A stretch of DNA of 42,284 nt, taken from the NCBI GenBank assembly GCA_022843405.1, contig JALHNQ010000029.1, positions 1-42,284 on the forward strand. Reading direction: 5' to 3'. The stretch comes from Methylocystis sp. (GTDB taxonomy: Bacteria > Pseudomonadota > Alphaproteobacteria > Rhizobiales > Beijerinckiaceae). Below, piece by piece: positions 33,563 to 41,524 of the stretch (position 1 is the first letter of the stretch; the number at the start of each line of letters is the position of its first letter). Made by a program: the position numbers and the translations under genes. The notes below the pieces were generated by a model. It was given only the letters and a program-made list of their open reading frames with translations. It was not told the origin of the DNA and did not search any database.

Positions 33563-33853
33563 TCATTGAATCGCTTTGGGCGAGGGCGAGGGAGTTGGAG
33601 CAACCCCCGCCGGTTGCGGTTGCGGTTGGGGCGTATTTTTCCCCGCGACTGCGGGGGCGGGGAGAGGGACGCTTGGCCCCGATGGCCCAACGATCTCCGG
33701 GATGGGTACGGCTCCGGCGCCGCTCCTTGTCGCAACCGGGCCGCTGGGGATCGAAACTTTCGAACCTTCCTGCGCGCTTATCGGCGTAGAAGCAGTCATA
33801 AATATCACCGCTAAGCCGAGTAATTTCGTCGAGCTGCGAAGACTTTCGAACAT
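33563..33853 (-). CDS. Small exported proline-rich protein, 96 aa
   Basis: A signal peptide (hydrophobic LLGLAVIFMTASTP, cleavage after ISA) is followed by a mature chain dominated by Pro, Ser, Gly, Ala and Val, ending in a PQPQPQPAG-type run. It has no cysteines and no fold signature, so it is probably extended, perhaps a wall- or surface-associated spacer. The ATG at 33853 has TAGGAG upstream. The frame stays open far beyond that ATG, but the extension is shadow sequence. It is divergent from the 34166 gene. Confidence 0.55.
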   Translation of the reverse strand: MFESLRSSTKLLGLAVIFMTASTPISAQEGSKVSIPSGPVATRSGAGAVPIPEIVGPSGPSVPLPAPAVAGKNTPQPQPQPAGVAPTPSPSPKAIQ

Positions 33854-34165
33854 TGTGTTTTGTCTCCTATCGCCGCTCCCGACGCCAACATGTTTAGTCC
33901 CGGCGTTTGACGGCGCGGATCGAGGCTGAATCGATTGGGTTGGCTCGTCAATTTTTATGCAGATTGTCCCACCATCCAAAGTTTTTTCCCAGCGACCCAA
34001 AGGGGCGGCGATGCAATCAGGGCATTGGAAGCAGAACGATAAGCGGCTTTGTTGCAAATTAAAGCTGCGGGTCCTGCAATCCAAGAACATTATTGCCTCG
34101 ACGCCCGTTAAAGGTTCATAGTCATGCGCACGCCGTGGGCGCTTGACCAGGGGGGAGGAGATTCC
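33854..34165. other. Divergent promoter region, no gene seen
   Basis: This stretch separates two divergent exported-protein genes and is AT-richer than its surroundings. No palindrome or promoter pair stands out. It is expected to carry both promoters. Confidence 0.35.
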
Positions 34166-34576
34166 ATGAAGATGCGAAGAAATGGGAGTCGCTCCACCAG
34201 CAATCTGCGGGCGGGCGGCATTGGCGCCAGCGCTTGCATTCTCATCGCTGCGCAGCCGGCGCTCTCCGCCGATTCTCCTCAGCCGGCTACCTCTGAGCCG
34301 GCGCCAGCCGGCGCCGGAGCGAGCGCTCCCCAACCCTCCACAGGCTTTAAGGTCCATGTGGACCCCAAGACGGGCGAATTCGTCGCCACGCCGGCTCCTG
34401 GAGCCCCGCCGCTGTCGATGACCCCTGCGGAACAGAACGCTTTCAGCTCCTCCCATCAGGGACTGAAGGAAGTTCCGGTTGCGAAGCCGGGCGGCGGTTA
34501 CAAGCTCGATCTCAAGGGCCGCTTTCAGAGCCCGCAAGGCGTCACGACAGGGGGCGCAACGGGCCAAGACAAGTAG
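34166..34576 (+). CDS. Exported protein with post-PEP-CTERM-1-like motif, 136 aa
   Basis: A signal peptide (ends about LSADS) leads to an Ala/Pro/Ser linker. Then comes a short domain with FKVHVDPKTGEFVATPAPG, MTPAEQNAFSSS and a lysine-containing closing strand YKLDLKGRF. The DPxTGE followed by PxPAE pattern is what I recall of the post-PEP-CTERM-1 domain, a small motif found beside VCBS-repeat or pre-peptidase proteins. A perfect GGGAGGAG site precedes the ATG. It lies 43 bases before the metalloprotease gene and is probably co-transcribed with it. Confidence 0.65.
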   Translation: MKMRRNGSRSTSNLRAGGIGASACILIAAQPALSADSPQPATSEPAPAGAGASAPQPSTGFKVHVDPKTGEFVATPAPGAPPLSMTPAEQNAFSSSHQGLKEVPVAKPGGGYKLDLKGRFQSPQGVTTGGATGQDK

Positions 34577-34619
34577 CGCGGAAACTGGTCAATTCATTTC
34601 AATCGAGCAGGATTCTTCG

Positions 34620-36467
34620 ATGCAAGTTCGTTACACTTGGTGGCGCATCGCTCCGTTGACATGCGCGCTTCTTCTTGAGGGAGTTGTGCTCGCGCCCTTC
34701 GCGCACGCGGCTTCCGTCGTCGTCGTCAACAAGAATGCCGCCGGCGTCGGGTTCAACGATTCGACTCCCGCAGCGCCGGTTGGCGGAAACACCGGCGCCA
34801 CGCTCGGCGCTCAGCGGCTGATCGCGTTTCAGGCCGCCGCCGACATCTGGGGCGCGCTTGTCTCCAGTACAGTGCCCATCCGGGTCGGCGCCCAATTCGT
34901 CCCGTTGTCATGCAGCGCGACGTCAGCGATTCTTGGCTCCGCCGGTCCTGTTAACGCGTTTCGCGACTTCGCCGGGGCTCCGGTGGCGGGCACCTGGTAC
35001 GCCTCCGCCCTGGCCAACGCCCTAGCGAAAACCGATCTCGACGGAACGCAGGATGACGTAAACGCCAATTTCAACAGCAATCTCGGCGCCCCAGGCTGCC
35101 TGCCGACGAGCGGCTGGTATTATGGGCTGGACTCTAAACCGCCAGCCGGCAAGATCGATTTCGTAAGCGTGCTTGTACACGAACTGTGCCATGGGCTGGG
35201 CTTCCTGACCTTCGTTGATCTCGAGTCGGGCGAGAAGGCTCTGGGTTTCAACGATGCGTTCATGCGCCATTTGGAGCGCCACGGCGCCACGCCGCCCGAC
35301 TATCCGAGCATGACCAACGGTCAACGCGTCGCGGCCAGCATCGACTCCGGCAATCTGCACTGGATCGGCCCCAATGTCAGGGCGGCCAGCGGTTTGTTGA
35401 CGGCTGGCAAAGTGGGCGACCATGTCCGGATGTACGCCCCTAATCCTTCAGAACCTGGCTCCTCCGTCTCCCATTGGGACACGGTGGCCACGCCCAACCA
35501 GATTATGGAGCCTTCCTACACCGAGCCTCTCCACCCGCCCATCCTGGAGCGCCAGCTATTTCGGGACTTAGGATGGAGCTTAACATCCCGGATGGACTTC
35601 AACGGCGATAGCAAGAGCGACATTCTCTGGCGCTACACCAATGGCAGCGTCTCGATGTGGCTGATGAACGGCGCATCCGTGTTGCAGACGGCTAGTCTGG
35701 GAATTGTGCCCACTGGTTGGACGATCGCTGGAACCGGCAATTTTAACGGCGACGGAAAGCGCGACATTCTCTGGCACGACAATAGCGGCAATGTCGCGAT
35801 CTGGCTGATGAATGGCGCAGCCGTGTTGCAGACCGCCAATCTTGGAAATGTGCCCCTTGCTTGGTCGATCGCTCGAACGAGCGACTTTAACGGCGACGGC
35901 AAGAGCGACCTCCTTTGGCGTCACACCAGCGGCGGCGTCTCGATGTGGTTGATGAATGGCGCAACCGTGTTGCAGACCGCCAATCTTGGAAATGTGCCCC
36001 TTGCTTGGTCGATCGCCGGAACCTGCGACTTTAACGGCGACGGCAAGAACGACATTCTCTGGCGCGATAGCAGCGGCGGCGTCGCGATCTGGCTGATGAA
36101 CGGCGCAACCGTGTTGCAGACCGCCAATGTTGCAAATGTGCCCCTGGTTTGGTCGATCGCTGGAACCGGCGACTTTAACGGCGACGGCAAGAGCGACATT
36201 CTTTGGCGCGATAGCAGCGGCGGCGTCGCGATGTGGCTGATGAATGGCGCAACCGTGTTGCAGAACGCCAGCATTGCAAATGTGTCCCTTGCTTGGTCGA
36301 TCGCCGGAACCGGCGACTTTAACGGCGACGGCAAGAGCGACCTTCTCTGGCGTAATTCCGGTGGCAGCGTCGCGATATGGCTGATGAATGGCATAACCGT
36401 GTTGCAGACCGCGAATATGGGCAATGTGCCCGCTGGTTGGTCGATCGAGGGCGTGAACGCGGATTGA
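34620..36467 (+). CDS. Secreted HExxH metalloprotease with six VCBS/FG-GAP-like repeats, 615 aa
   Basis: A signal peptide (cleavage near AHA-AS) is followed by a protease-like domain of about 290 residues with zinc motif HELCHGLGF (His187, Glu188, His191). The downstream segment has SSVSHWDT, NQIMEPSY and LFRDLGW, as in secreted metzincin-like peptidases. From about residue 325 come six repeats of 49 residues built on FNGDGKSDILWR, SVAIWLMNGATVLQTA and a VPLAWSIAGTGD turn. The DxNxDGKxD loops resemble calcium-binding FG-GAP/VCBS blades. It could form a beta propeller for adhesion or substrate binding. It is a likely extracellular enzyme and type II cargo. Confidence 0.85.
   Translation: MQVRYTWWRIAPLTCALLLEGVVLAPFAHAASVVVVNKNAAGVGFNDSTPAAPVGGNTGATLGAQRLIAFQAAADIWGALVSSTVPIRVGAQFVPLSCSATSAILGSAGPVNAFRDFAGAPVAGTWYASALANALAKTDLDGTQDDVNANFNSNLGAPGCLPTSGWYYGLDSKPPAGKIDFVSVLVHELCHGLGFLTFVDLESGEKALGFNDAFMRHLERHGATPPDYPSMTNGQRVAASIDSGNLHWIGPNVRAASGLLTAGKVGDHVRMYAPNPSEPGSSVSHWDTVATPNQIMEPSYTEPLHPPILERQLFRDLGWSLTSRMDFNGDSKSDILWRYTNGSVSMWLMNGASVLQTASLGIVPTGWTIAGTGNFNGDGKRDILWHDNSGNVAIWLMNGAAVLQTANLGNVPLAWSIARTSDFNGDGKSDLLWRHTSGGVSMWLMNGATVLQTANLGNVPLAWSIAGTCDFNGDGKNDILWRDSSGGVAIWLMNGATVLQTANVANVPLVWSIAGTGDFNGDGKSDILWRDSSGGVAMWLMNGATVLQNASIANVSLAWSIAGTGDFNGDGKSDLLWRNSGGSVAIWLMNGITVLQTANMGNVPAGWSIEGVNAD
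35588..36460 (+). repeat. Six tandem 147-bp coding repeats
   Basis: The VCBS-like part of the protease gene is built of near-identical DNA units 147 bp (49 codons) long. For example, the TTTAACGGCGACGGCAAGAG block recurs at about 36174 and 36321. Units 3-6 are the most alike, which suggests recent expansion by slippage or recombination. The first unit is the most diverged. Confidence 0.85.
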
Positions 36468-36757
36468 GGCTGGCCTTCGCTGTTGAACGGCATCGATTCG
36501 ATATCAGTCTTATCCCGAGTGGCGCGCCGCCTTCATTCGCACCATCGTGAGTTTTCTTTTTTGATGTGGCGCAATTCCAATATTTTTTCGGGAGGGTTTG
36601 GGCGATTTGTTCCCGCTTCGCCCTGTTTCCAGTCTATTGATCGCCGTTTGTCGATCGGCGTTGCGCGTTCCGCTTCGCTCAGCGTCTTGTGGCCAGAGGT
36701 TGCGAAGTCCGAGCGCGGCGGAATAGAAAGTTCCACAATCTGCCGCCAGGAGGCCAA
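36468..36757. other. Intergenic region, no gene seen
   Basis: Open frames on both strands have neither ribosome sites nor recognisable products. A T-rich stretch at about 36551-36590 could help end the protease transcript, but no strong hairpin precedes it. Confidence 0.35.
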
Positions 36758-37192
36758 ATGGACCCTTGGATTTCACATATCTCCAATTCAGTCGGCGCAG
36801 ATCCTGCCGCTGTGCGACTGGCGATCGGCCATGTTTTTGGGTTTTTGCTGAAACGTTATCCGGACGGCGAGGCCGACGAAGTTATCGACATGATTCCGGG
36901 CGCGCGCGAAGTCGTCGCCGAAGCCGCCACGTCAGTTCCGCCAAAACGGAGTTTCGCCAGTCGCGCGCTCGGAGGCATGGGCGGCCTGATTGGCGGAAGA
37001 AAAGGGGAGACCTTTGAGCTTACGTCGAATCTTTTGGCGCTGGGCTTCACCAACGACCAGCTCAAACGCCTTACCCACGAGATTTTCGGCGGTGCGGCCC
37101 TGATCGCCGGCCGTGAAAAAGTGCAACGGCTGACTGACCCAATCCCCGGCCTCTCCGGATTCTTGTGGCCAGAGGCGAAGGGAAAGAAGTGA
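36758..37192 (+). CDS. DUF2780-like hypothetical protein, 144 aa
   Basis: A soluble helical protein. The pattern SNSVGADPAAVRLAIGHVFG at the start, VIDMIPGAREVV in the middle, and a glycine-rich turn followed by LTSNLLALGFTNDQLKRL resembles what I recall of DUF2780 (VcgC/VcgE), a small family of unknown role built around helical repeats ending in a short PG motif. The assignment is tentative. An excellent AGGAGG site precedes the ATG at 36758. It has no signal peptide. The next gene is a tiny glycine-zipper peptide 102 bases on. Confidence 0.6.
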   Translation: MDPWISHISNSVGADPAAVRLAIGHVFGFLLKRYPDGEADEVIDMIPGAREVVAEAATSVPPKRSFASRALGGMGGLIGGRKGETFELTSNLLALGFTNDQLKRLTHEIFGGAALIAGREKVQRLTDPIPGLSGFLWPEAKGKK

Positions 37193-37294
37193 GGCTGCGG
37201 CGGAAGCCGAGGATACAGCTGTGTCGTTGCCTTCCGCCATCGCCAGCGTATGCTGCGCGCCTGCGGCGTTTCCAGTTGACGAGGAGAACGAGCG

Positions 37295-37456
37295 ATGACG
37301 ACCCCGAGCGAACGAGAAACGCTTGCAATTTCCGGTGCCGCAATCGGCGCAACGGTGGGCGCATTGGTTGGTTCGCTGTTCGGCCTGATCGGAACTGCGA
37401 TAGGAGCGTTCGTGGGAGCGACGATTGGCGCCGCCGCCCGGCTTGCGAAAGCGTGA
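37295..37456 (+). CDS. Small glycine-zipper membrane peptide, 53 aa
   Basis: An ATG with GAGGAG upstream opens a 53-residue frame. After ten polar residues it is a continuous hydrophobic stretch with Gly at regular three- and four-residue spacing (GAAIGATVGALVGSLFG, then LIGTAIGAFVGATIGAA), ending ARLAKA. Such GxxxG zippers pack helices in membranes and occur in small inner-membrane or envelope proteins and in some toxins. It is too short for most gene finders, but the ribosome site and the strict pattern support it. Its role is unknown. Confidence 0.6.
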   Translation: MTTPSERETLAISGAAIGATVGALVGSLFGLIGTAIGAFVGATIGAAARLAKA

Positions 37457-37658
37457 GACGATCGGACAATGTTTTCGCGGCGGCGCGATTGCAGGATTGC
37501 TTGATCGCGCCTCCGCCACCTCCAGCCAGCGCAGCGCCATCCCGGGTCGTCGCAGACATTCGCCCCGTCCAGTCCTGACCGGGCCACAACATCCAGCGCG
37601 ATAGCAGCCGGCTGAATATCCATCGGTCATGCTCGCCCGGCCTGTTTGGAGACATTCA

Positions 37659-38276
37659 ATGTCGCTCGAATCATTTGCGGCCTTTGTCGCCGCGACCGTC
37701 GCACTTGCGATTCTGCCCGGACCAAATGTCGCGCTTATAAGCGCAAACGCCGTGGCTTACGGGCGACGGTACGGATTGATCACCGTTCTGGGGACTAGCG
37801 CGGCGATGGCGCCGCAGCTGACGTTGACCGTGCTCGGCATGACTGGCGTTCTCACCCTTGCGGGCGAAATGATCGAATGGATTCGTTGGGCAGGCGTCGC
37901 CTATCTGGTCTATCTCGGCGTTCAGGCGTGGCGCGCGCCTGTCGTCGATCTGACCAAGGTCGAGCCGCAACCCCGGTCGGCGCGGTCGATTTTTATGCGA
38001 GGCTTCCTGGTGTCGTCGTCCAACCCGAAGACCTTGCTGTTCTATGGCGCTTTCTTTCCTCAATTCGTGACGCCCGAGGGCGACATCATGTTGCAGCTTG
38101 CGGTTTTGTCCTTGTCGTTTCTCATCGTCGTATCGTCGCTCGACTGTTGTTGGGCGCTCCTCGCCGCCCGTCTTCGCGCGCTGCTCGCAACACGGGGGCG
38201 GTTGCGCCATCGTCTAACAGGCGCATTCTATTTTTTCGCGGCGGCGGGCCTCGCGAGCGTCAAACGAACCGCCTAG
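37659..38276 (+). CDS. LysE/RhtB-family amino-acid exporter, 205 aa
   Basis: An inner-membrane translocator of the LysE superfamily that exports amino acids or related compounds. Signature segments are ILPGPNVALISANAVAYGRR, YGLITVLGTSAA and a VAYLVYLGVQAWR helix, with a central FMRGFLVSSSNPKTLLFYGAFFPQFV block (given here as MRGFLVSSSNPKTLLFYGA, then FFPQFV). About six helices are visible. The length is usual. The ATG at 37659 is the family start; an in-frame start ten codons earlier is less likely. The substrate cannot be read. Confidence 0.93.
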   Translation: MSLESFAAFVAATVALAILPGPNVALISANAVAYGRRYGLITVLGTSAAMAPQLTLTVLGMTGVLTLAGEMIEWIRWAGVAYLVYLGVQAWRAPVVDLTKVEPQPRSARSIFMRGFLVSSSNPKTLLFYGAFFPQFVTPEGDIMLQLAVLSLSFLIVVSSLDCCWALLAARLRALLATRGRLRHRLTGAFYFFAAAGLASVKRTA

Positions 38277-38495
38277 CGTGCATTCATAAACGCGCGCGAA
38301 GTGAGCCGTGCGCGCGGGCGTCGCGCGAAAATCAGTGATGGATGTGAAACCTGTCGACGCAAGGGTTGATGCTGCGCGCCAAAGCCATGAGCGACGCGCT
38401 TTTCGACGAGTTTCCGGCAGCCGGATAGATATGCGCGGCTTGGTGGTAAAGCTCGGCGGAAGACGCGCCGATCCGTGCTTTCTATCATTGAGGCG

Positions 38496-39761
38496 CTATG
38501 CGTGATGCTGCGACTCCCGCGCGGCGACCTCGCGCTCATCCTTTGCTCTCGTCTCTCGCGTGCTCAGCGCATATTTGCGACAATGTTCCAAGTAAGCTCT
38601 TTCATGTATGCCGAGTAGCTCAACAACCGCTTTCCATAGCCAAGTGGGCGCATCGAGCTGTGACGTGCGATTGCGTTCGAGGTCGGTCAGCCAAGCCTTC
38701 CTCGACGAGGCGTCCAATTGGCGGCTGTGCGCCTTGCCGACAACCGCGGCAAGATAAGCGGCGATTCTGACCGCCTCGAGGTCCGTCAACTTCTCGACTT
38801 CGACCTTGAGATCTTGAGGAAGAAGCTCTCTGACAAAAACCGGCTTGCCCAGCAGGCTTGTCGCACGGGCGCGTTTGCCCAGATAAGGCGAAAGATATCG
38901 CGCGCCTTCCACCATACGCTCCGCTTGGTCGAGCGGCATTTTGGCGCCCTTTGCGCGTGGCGCGGCGGCAGTCTTCGCCTCTTTGAAATCCATCAGGCAA
39001 TATTGTTTGTCCGATCGACGATTGCCCACAGACAGTAAGGCTGCATATCTCAGCAGGCCAAGCGAGCTACAGCCTTTCATCCAATATGCAGCGTCCTGAA
39101 GCTTGACGGCCGCATCGTCATCGCGCGATCCAAGCATGGTCGCCAGGCGCCTGATTTCGTCGCTCTGGGCAAGTTGTGTGAGTTGGTCATTTTCATGCTT
39201 GGAGATGGGCCAGAAGCGCCGGCCTAAGGGGATTTGCGGCTTTGGGCCATTGATGCGTTCATTCGCCAATGTTTTCCATGTCGCACCGGACGACTGGCGA
39301 ATGATAAGCCGGACCGTGTCGGGCGCATGGAGGTCGCTTTCCACGTCGAAATCAGGCGCGAAGGACTTCTCATAGCCCTCCATCATGGCTTCCAACATGA
39401 GCGCGGTCGTCACGCCGGGCAGGTCGGAGCCGCGAGCCGCGGAAGCGAGAGAAAGAGCGAGGCGCAAGAGATCGTGCGCCGGGTTGCCGATTACCGTCTG
39501 ATCGAGATCTCTGATCTGAATTTCAACGTCGCCACGGTAGTTCGCGACCGGGCCGAGATTTCCAACATGACAATCGCCGCAAATCCAAATCGATGGTCCT
39601 TCCGGAATCGCGCCCGCCTTGATTTGGTCGAGCCATTCATAGAATTTTACGGTGGACCCGCGCACGTAACGATGCGCCGAGCGCGCCATTTTAAGGTTTC
39701 GTGTGCTCTCCAAAATAGCCGAGCGCTGCTTCGGTTGCGGATATTTCGCCTTGCTTTGCAT
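38496..39761 (-). CDS. DUF2252 family protein, 421 aa
   Basis: A protein with a kinase-like fold of unknown substrate. DUF2252 signatures are MARSAHRYVRGSTVKFYEWL near residue 25, then the loop WICGDCHVGNLG and IRDLDQTVIGNPAHDLLRLA, which correspond to the catalytic-loop and metal-binding regions of aminoglycoside-kinase-like folds. Further on are YWMKGCSSLGLLRYAALL and a FVRELLPQDLKVEVEKL block. The length is normal. It converges on the LysE gene with about 220 empty bases between them. Activity is unproven for the family. Confidence 0.88.
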   Translation of the reverse strand: MQSKAKYPQPKQRSAILESTRNLKMARSAHRYVRGSTVKFYEWLDQIKAGAIPEGPSIWICGDCHVGNLGPVANYRGDVEIQIRDLDQTVIGNPAHDLLRLALSLASAARGSDLPGVTTALMLEAMMEGYEKSFAPDFDVESDLHAPDTVRLIIRQSSGATWKTLANERINGPKPQIPLGRRFWPISKHENDQLTQLAQSDEIRRLATMLGSRDDDAAVKLQDAAYWMKGCSSLGLLRYAALLSVGNRRSDKQYCLMDFKEAKTAAAPRAKGAKMPLDQAERMVEGARYLSPYLGKRARATSLLGKPVFVRELLPQDLKVEVEKLTDLEAVRIAAYLAAVVGKAHSRQLDASSRKAWLTDLERNRTSQLDAPTWLWKAVVELLGIHERAYLEHCRKYALSTRETRAKDEREVAARESQHHA

Positions 39762-40028
39762 GAGCCTTCGCCGAGTTGCTTTTCACGCAAGATCCAACAA
39801 GTTCCCCGAGCAGTTCCAATTTGCAGTGATCGCGCAAGGTCGCTGACCCCAAGCGCGCCGTCGGCTTCCGCAGCTCGGCCGCGTTAGCAAGCAATAGACA
39901 ATATGAAACAATGCAAACTGTCTAGATGGCCTAACGGGTAGTCGGCGCGACGCTGGCATGGAGGCCGACTCAAACCTTCGGGTAAGGGCATAATTCCGCT
40001 AAGGATTACAAAGTTTGCGCAGGTCTCG
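39762..40028. other. Intergenic region, nothing recognised
   Basis: This lies upstream of the DUF2252 gene and downstream of the permease remnant (both leftward). It probably holds the DUF2252 promoter. No intact tRNA, terminator or gene is visible. Confidence 0.35.
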
Positions 40029-40439
40029 TTAGTCGCGATGAACAATTGGGGGATTTTGGCGCGCGAGAAGACTCTTCTTTCGCCCATAGAAGAAATAGAC
40101 GGCGAGGCCGATCGCCATCCAGATCGCGAAGCGCTCCCAGGCGACGGCCGGCAGGCGCGACAGAAGCCACAATGAGAAGCCGACGCCGACAAGCGGCGTG
40201 AAGGGAACGAAGGGCGCGCGAAAGCTGCGCCGCGCATCGGGCCGCGTGCGGCGCAGCATGGTGATCGCCGAACAGATGACGACGAAGGCGGAAAGCGTGC
40301 CGATATTCACAAGCTCCGCCACTTCCTTGATCGGATAGAGCGCGGCGACGAGCGCGGTCAGCGCGCCGGCGATCAGCGTCGGCCGATAGGGCGTCGAAAA
40401 GCGCGGATGGAGCCTGGCGAACCAAGCGGGAAGGCGCTG
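40029..40439 (-). pseudogene. Remnant of an APC-family amino-acid permease (C-terminal part)
   Basis: The 136 in-frame codons match the last part of APC-superfamily amino-acid permeases: FARLHPRFSTPYRPTLIAGA, ALTALVAALYPIKEVAELVNIGTL (in two parts), a helix LSAFVVICSAITMLRR, then FRAPFVPFTPLVGVGFSLWL and a final AIGLAVYFFYG helix. The frame is blocked by TGA at 40440-40442, and nothing beyond it resembles the missing nine or so helices, so the 5' part was lost. The right boundary is within 50 bases of the SmbP terminator. It may still be transcribed but cannot make a transporter. Confidence 0.75.
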
Positions 40440-40482
40440 TCATTGCCCGCTCGGCGCCCCGGCAAGGCTCAAAATCGGGCGT

Positions 40483-40512
40483 AAAAAAGAGCGGCCTCGG
40501 AAAGGCCGCTCT
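40483..40512 (-). terminator. Intrinsic terminator of the SmbP-like gene
   Basis: AGAGCGGCCT (40488-40497) pairs with AGGCCGCTCT (40503-40512). Read on the minus strand, the stem is followed by TTTTTT (40483-40488). It is a textbook terminator about 25 bases after the leftward stop codon. Confidence 0.85.
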
Positions 40513-40535
40513 CTTCTCCTGTCTAACCGGCGCGG

Positions 40536-40874
40536 CTATTTCTTCGCGGCCTCGAGATGGGTCAACGCTTCTTCGGCATGTTTGGTCGCGATGTCGGCAT
40601 GCTTCTGCTTGCCGTGATCAATCGCCATTTCGAGATGCGCTATGCCCTGTTTGGTGTGTTCATTCGCCTTCTCTGCCTCAGCCGCCTTGGCGTGCTTCAG
40701 CGCTTCTTCCGCATGCATCGTCACCGCGTCGGCCTTTCCAGCCTTACCTTCGCCGATCGCCTGCTTGGTATGGGTGATGGCCTCAGCCAGATGATCTTCG
40801 GCATAGGCCAGCCCTGGCGCGAAAAAGGCCGCGATGGATAGAGCCAGCGCCGTTGCAAAGATTCTGCGATTCAT
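40536..40874 (-). CDS. smbP: SmbP-like histidine-rich small metal-binding protein, 112 aa
   Basis: A signal peptide (cleavage after AYA) leaves a mature protein of about 87 residues with ten histidines in helical seven-residue repeats (HLAEAITHTKQAI, HAEEALKHAKAAEAEKA, HLEMAIDHGKQKH). This is the design of Nitrosomonas SmbP, a periplasmic four-helix protein that binds copper and other metals. In a methanotroph, copper storage or buffering in the periplasm would make sense; that link is inference. GAGGAG precedes the ATG at 40874, and a strong terminator follows the gene. Confidence 0.85.
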   Translation of the reverse strand: MNRRIFATALALSIAAFFAPGLAYAEDHLAEAITHTKQAIGEGKAGKADAVTMHAEEALKHAKAAEAEKANEHTKQGIAHLEMAIDHGKQKHADIATKHAEEALTHLEAAKK

Positions 40875-40995
40875 GGACGTCTCCTCAACATTCGCCGCAT
40901 GACCGTAAATATGGTCGGTTTCGCCGTCGTATCGAGGGTTCTTCCGGAATCGAGGCGCGGAAAGGCGCCGCTCAACCCTAGGTTTCGCGATGCGC

Positions 40996-41397
40996 TCACT
41001 GCCGATCGGCGGCGTAAAGCTCGCAGCTCTCGCCAAATTCGGCGAGCCCCCCTTCAAGGAATGAGGCGAGAAGCGGCACGCCGAGCAGATAGGCCGATGT
41101 CGAGCCCTGATGCCGCGCCCGCGCTTGCGCCACGGCTTCGCGCCATTCGTCGGCGGCGAAGTCGCCGCGCCCAACCCACATCAGCGCGACGAGCTCGATC
41201 TGCTCGTCGATGTCCATGGAGTCGATAAAGGAAGAAATCTCATTTCGAGTCGTGGCGAACGCCTCCTCGGTCAACACGCTGACGAAACGGTCGTCGGTCG
41301 CGTTGGAAGCGTCAGCTTCGACGCCCTCGTCTTCGCTTTCAAGCTCGCGCGCCTTGACGACGACGAAACAGACTTTGTCGGTATTGATGGTCGGCAT
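40996..41397 (-). CDS. DUF3775 domain protein, 133 aa
   Basis: A soluble acidic protein with the DUF3775 layout: N-terminal strand INTDKVCFVVVKARELE, an acidic loop, then LTEEAFATTRNEISSFIDSM, DEQIELVALMWVGRGDF and WREAVAQARARHQGSTSAYL, closing with a helix that includes LASFLEGGLAEFG. The function of the family is unknown. The ATG at 41397 is chosen because the family starts there; seven more codons are open upstream. It is divergent from the alanine dehydrogenase gene with about 125 bases between them. Confidence 0.85.
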   Translation of the reverse strand: MPTINTDKVCFVVVKARELESEDEGVEADASNATDDRFVSVLTEEAFATTRNEISSFIDSMDIDEQIELVALMWVGRGDFAADEWREAVAQARARHQGSTSAYLLGVPLLASFLEGGLAEFGESCELYAADRQ

Positions 41398-41524
41398 GTA
41401 TTGCGCTCCCGTTCTCAAAAAAAGTCGCTTGAGCTTCGCCCTTGCCGCGACAGACGCCCATTTGCATATATTCCTCCACGGCGAGATTTATACCCAGGTC
41501 GACGCCGCTATTTTGGAGCCGGAA

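Noticed and set aside
33854-34567. Upstream extension of the proline-rich peptide frame
   Set aside because: A signal peptide and ribosome site mark the ATG at 33853; the extension overlaps the opposite-strand 34166 gene.
40323-40439. Frameshift inside the permease remnant
   Set aside because: On re-reading, the frame is continuous through the GCGCGC tract; the damage is a stop and loss of the 5' part.
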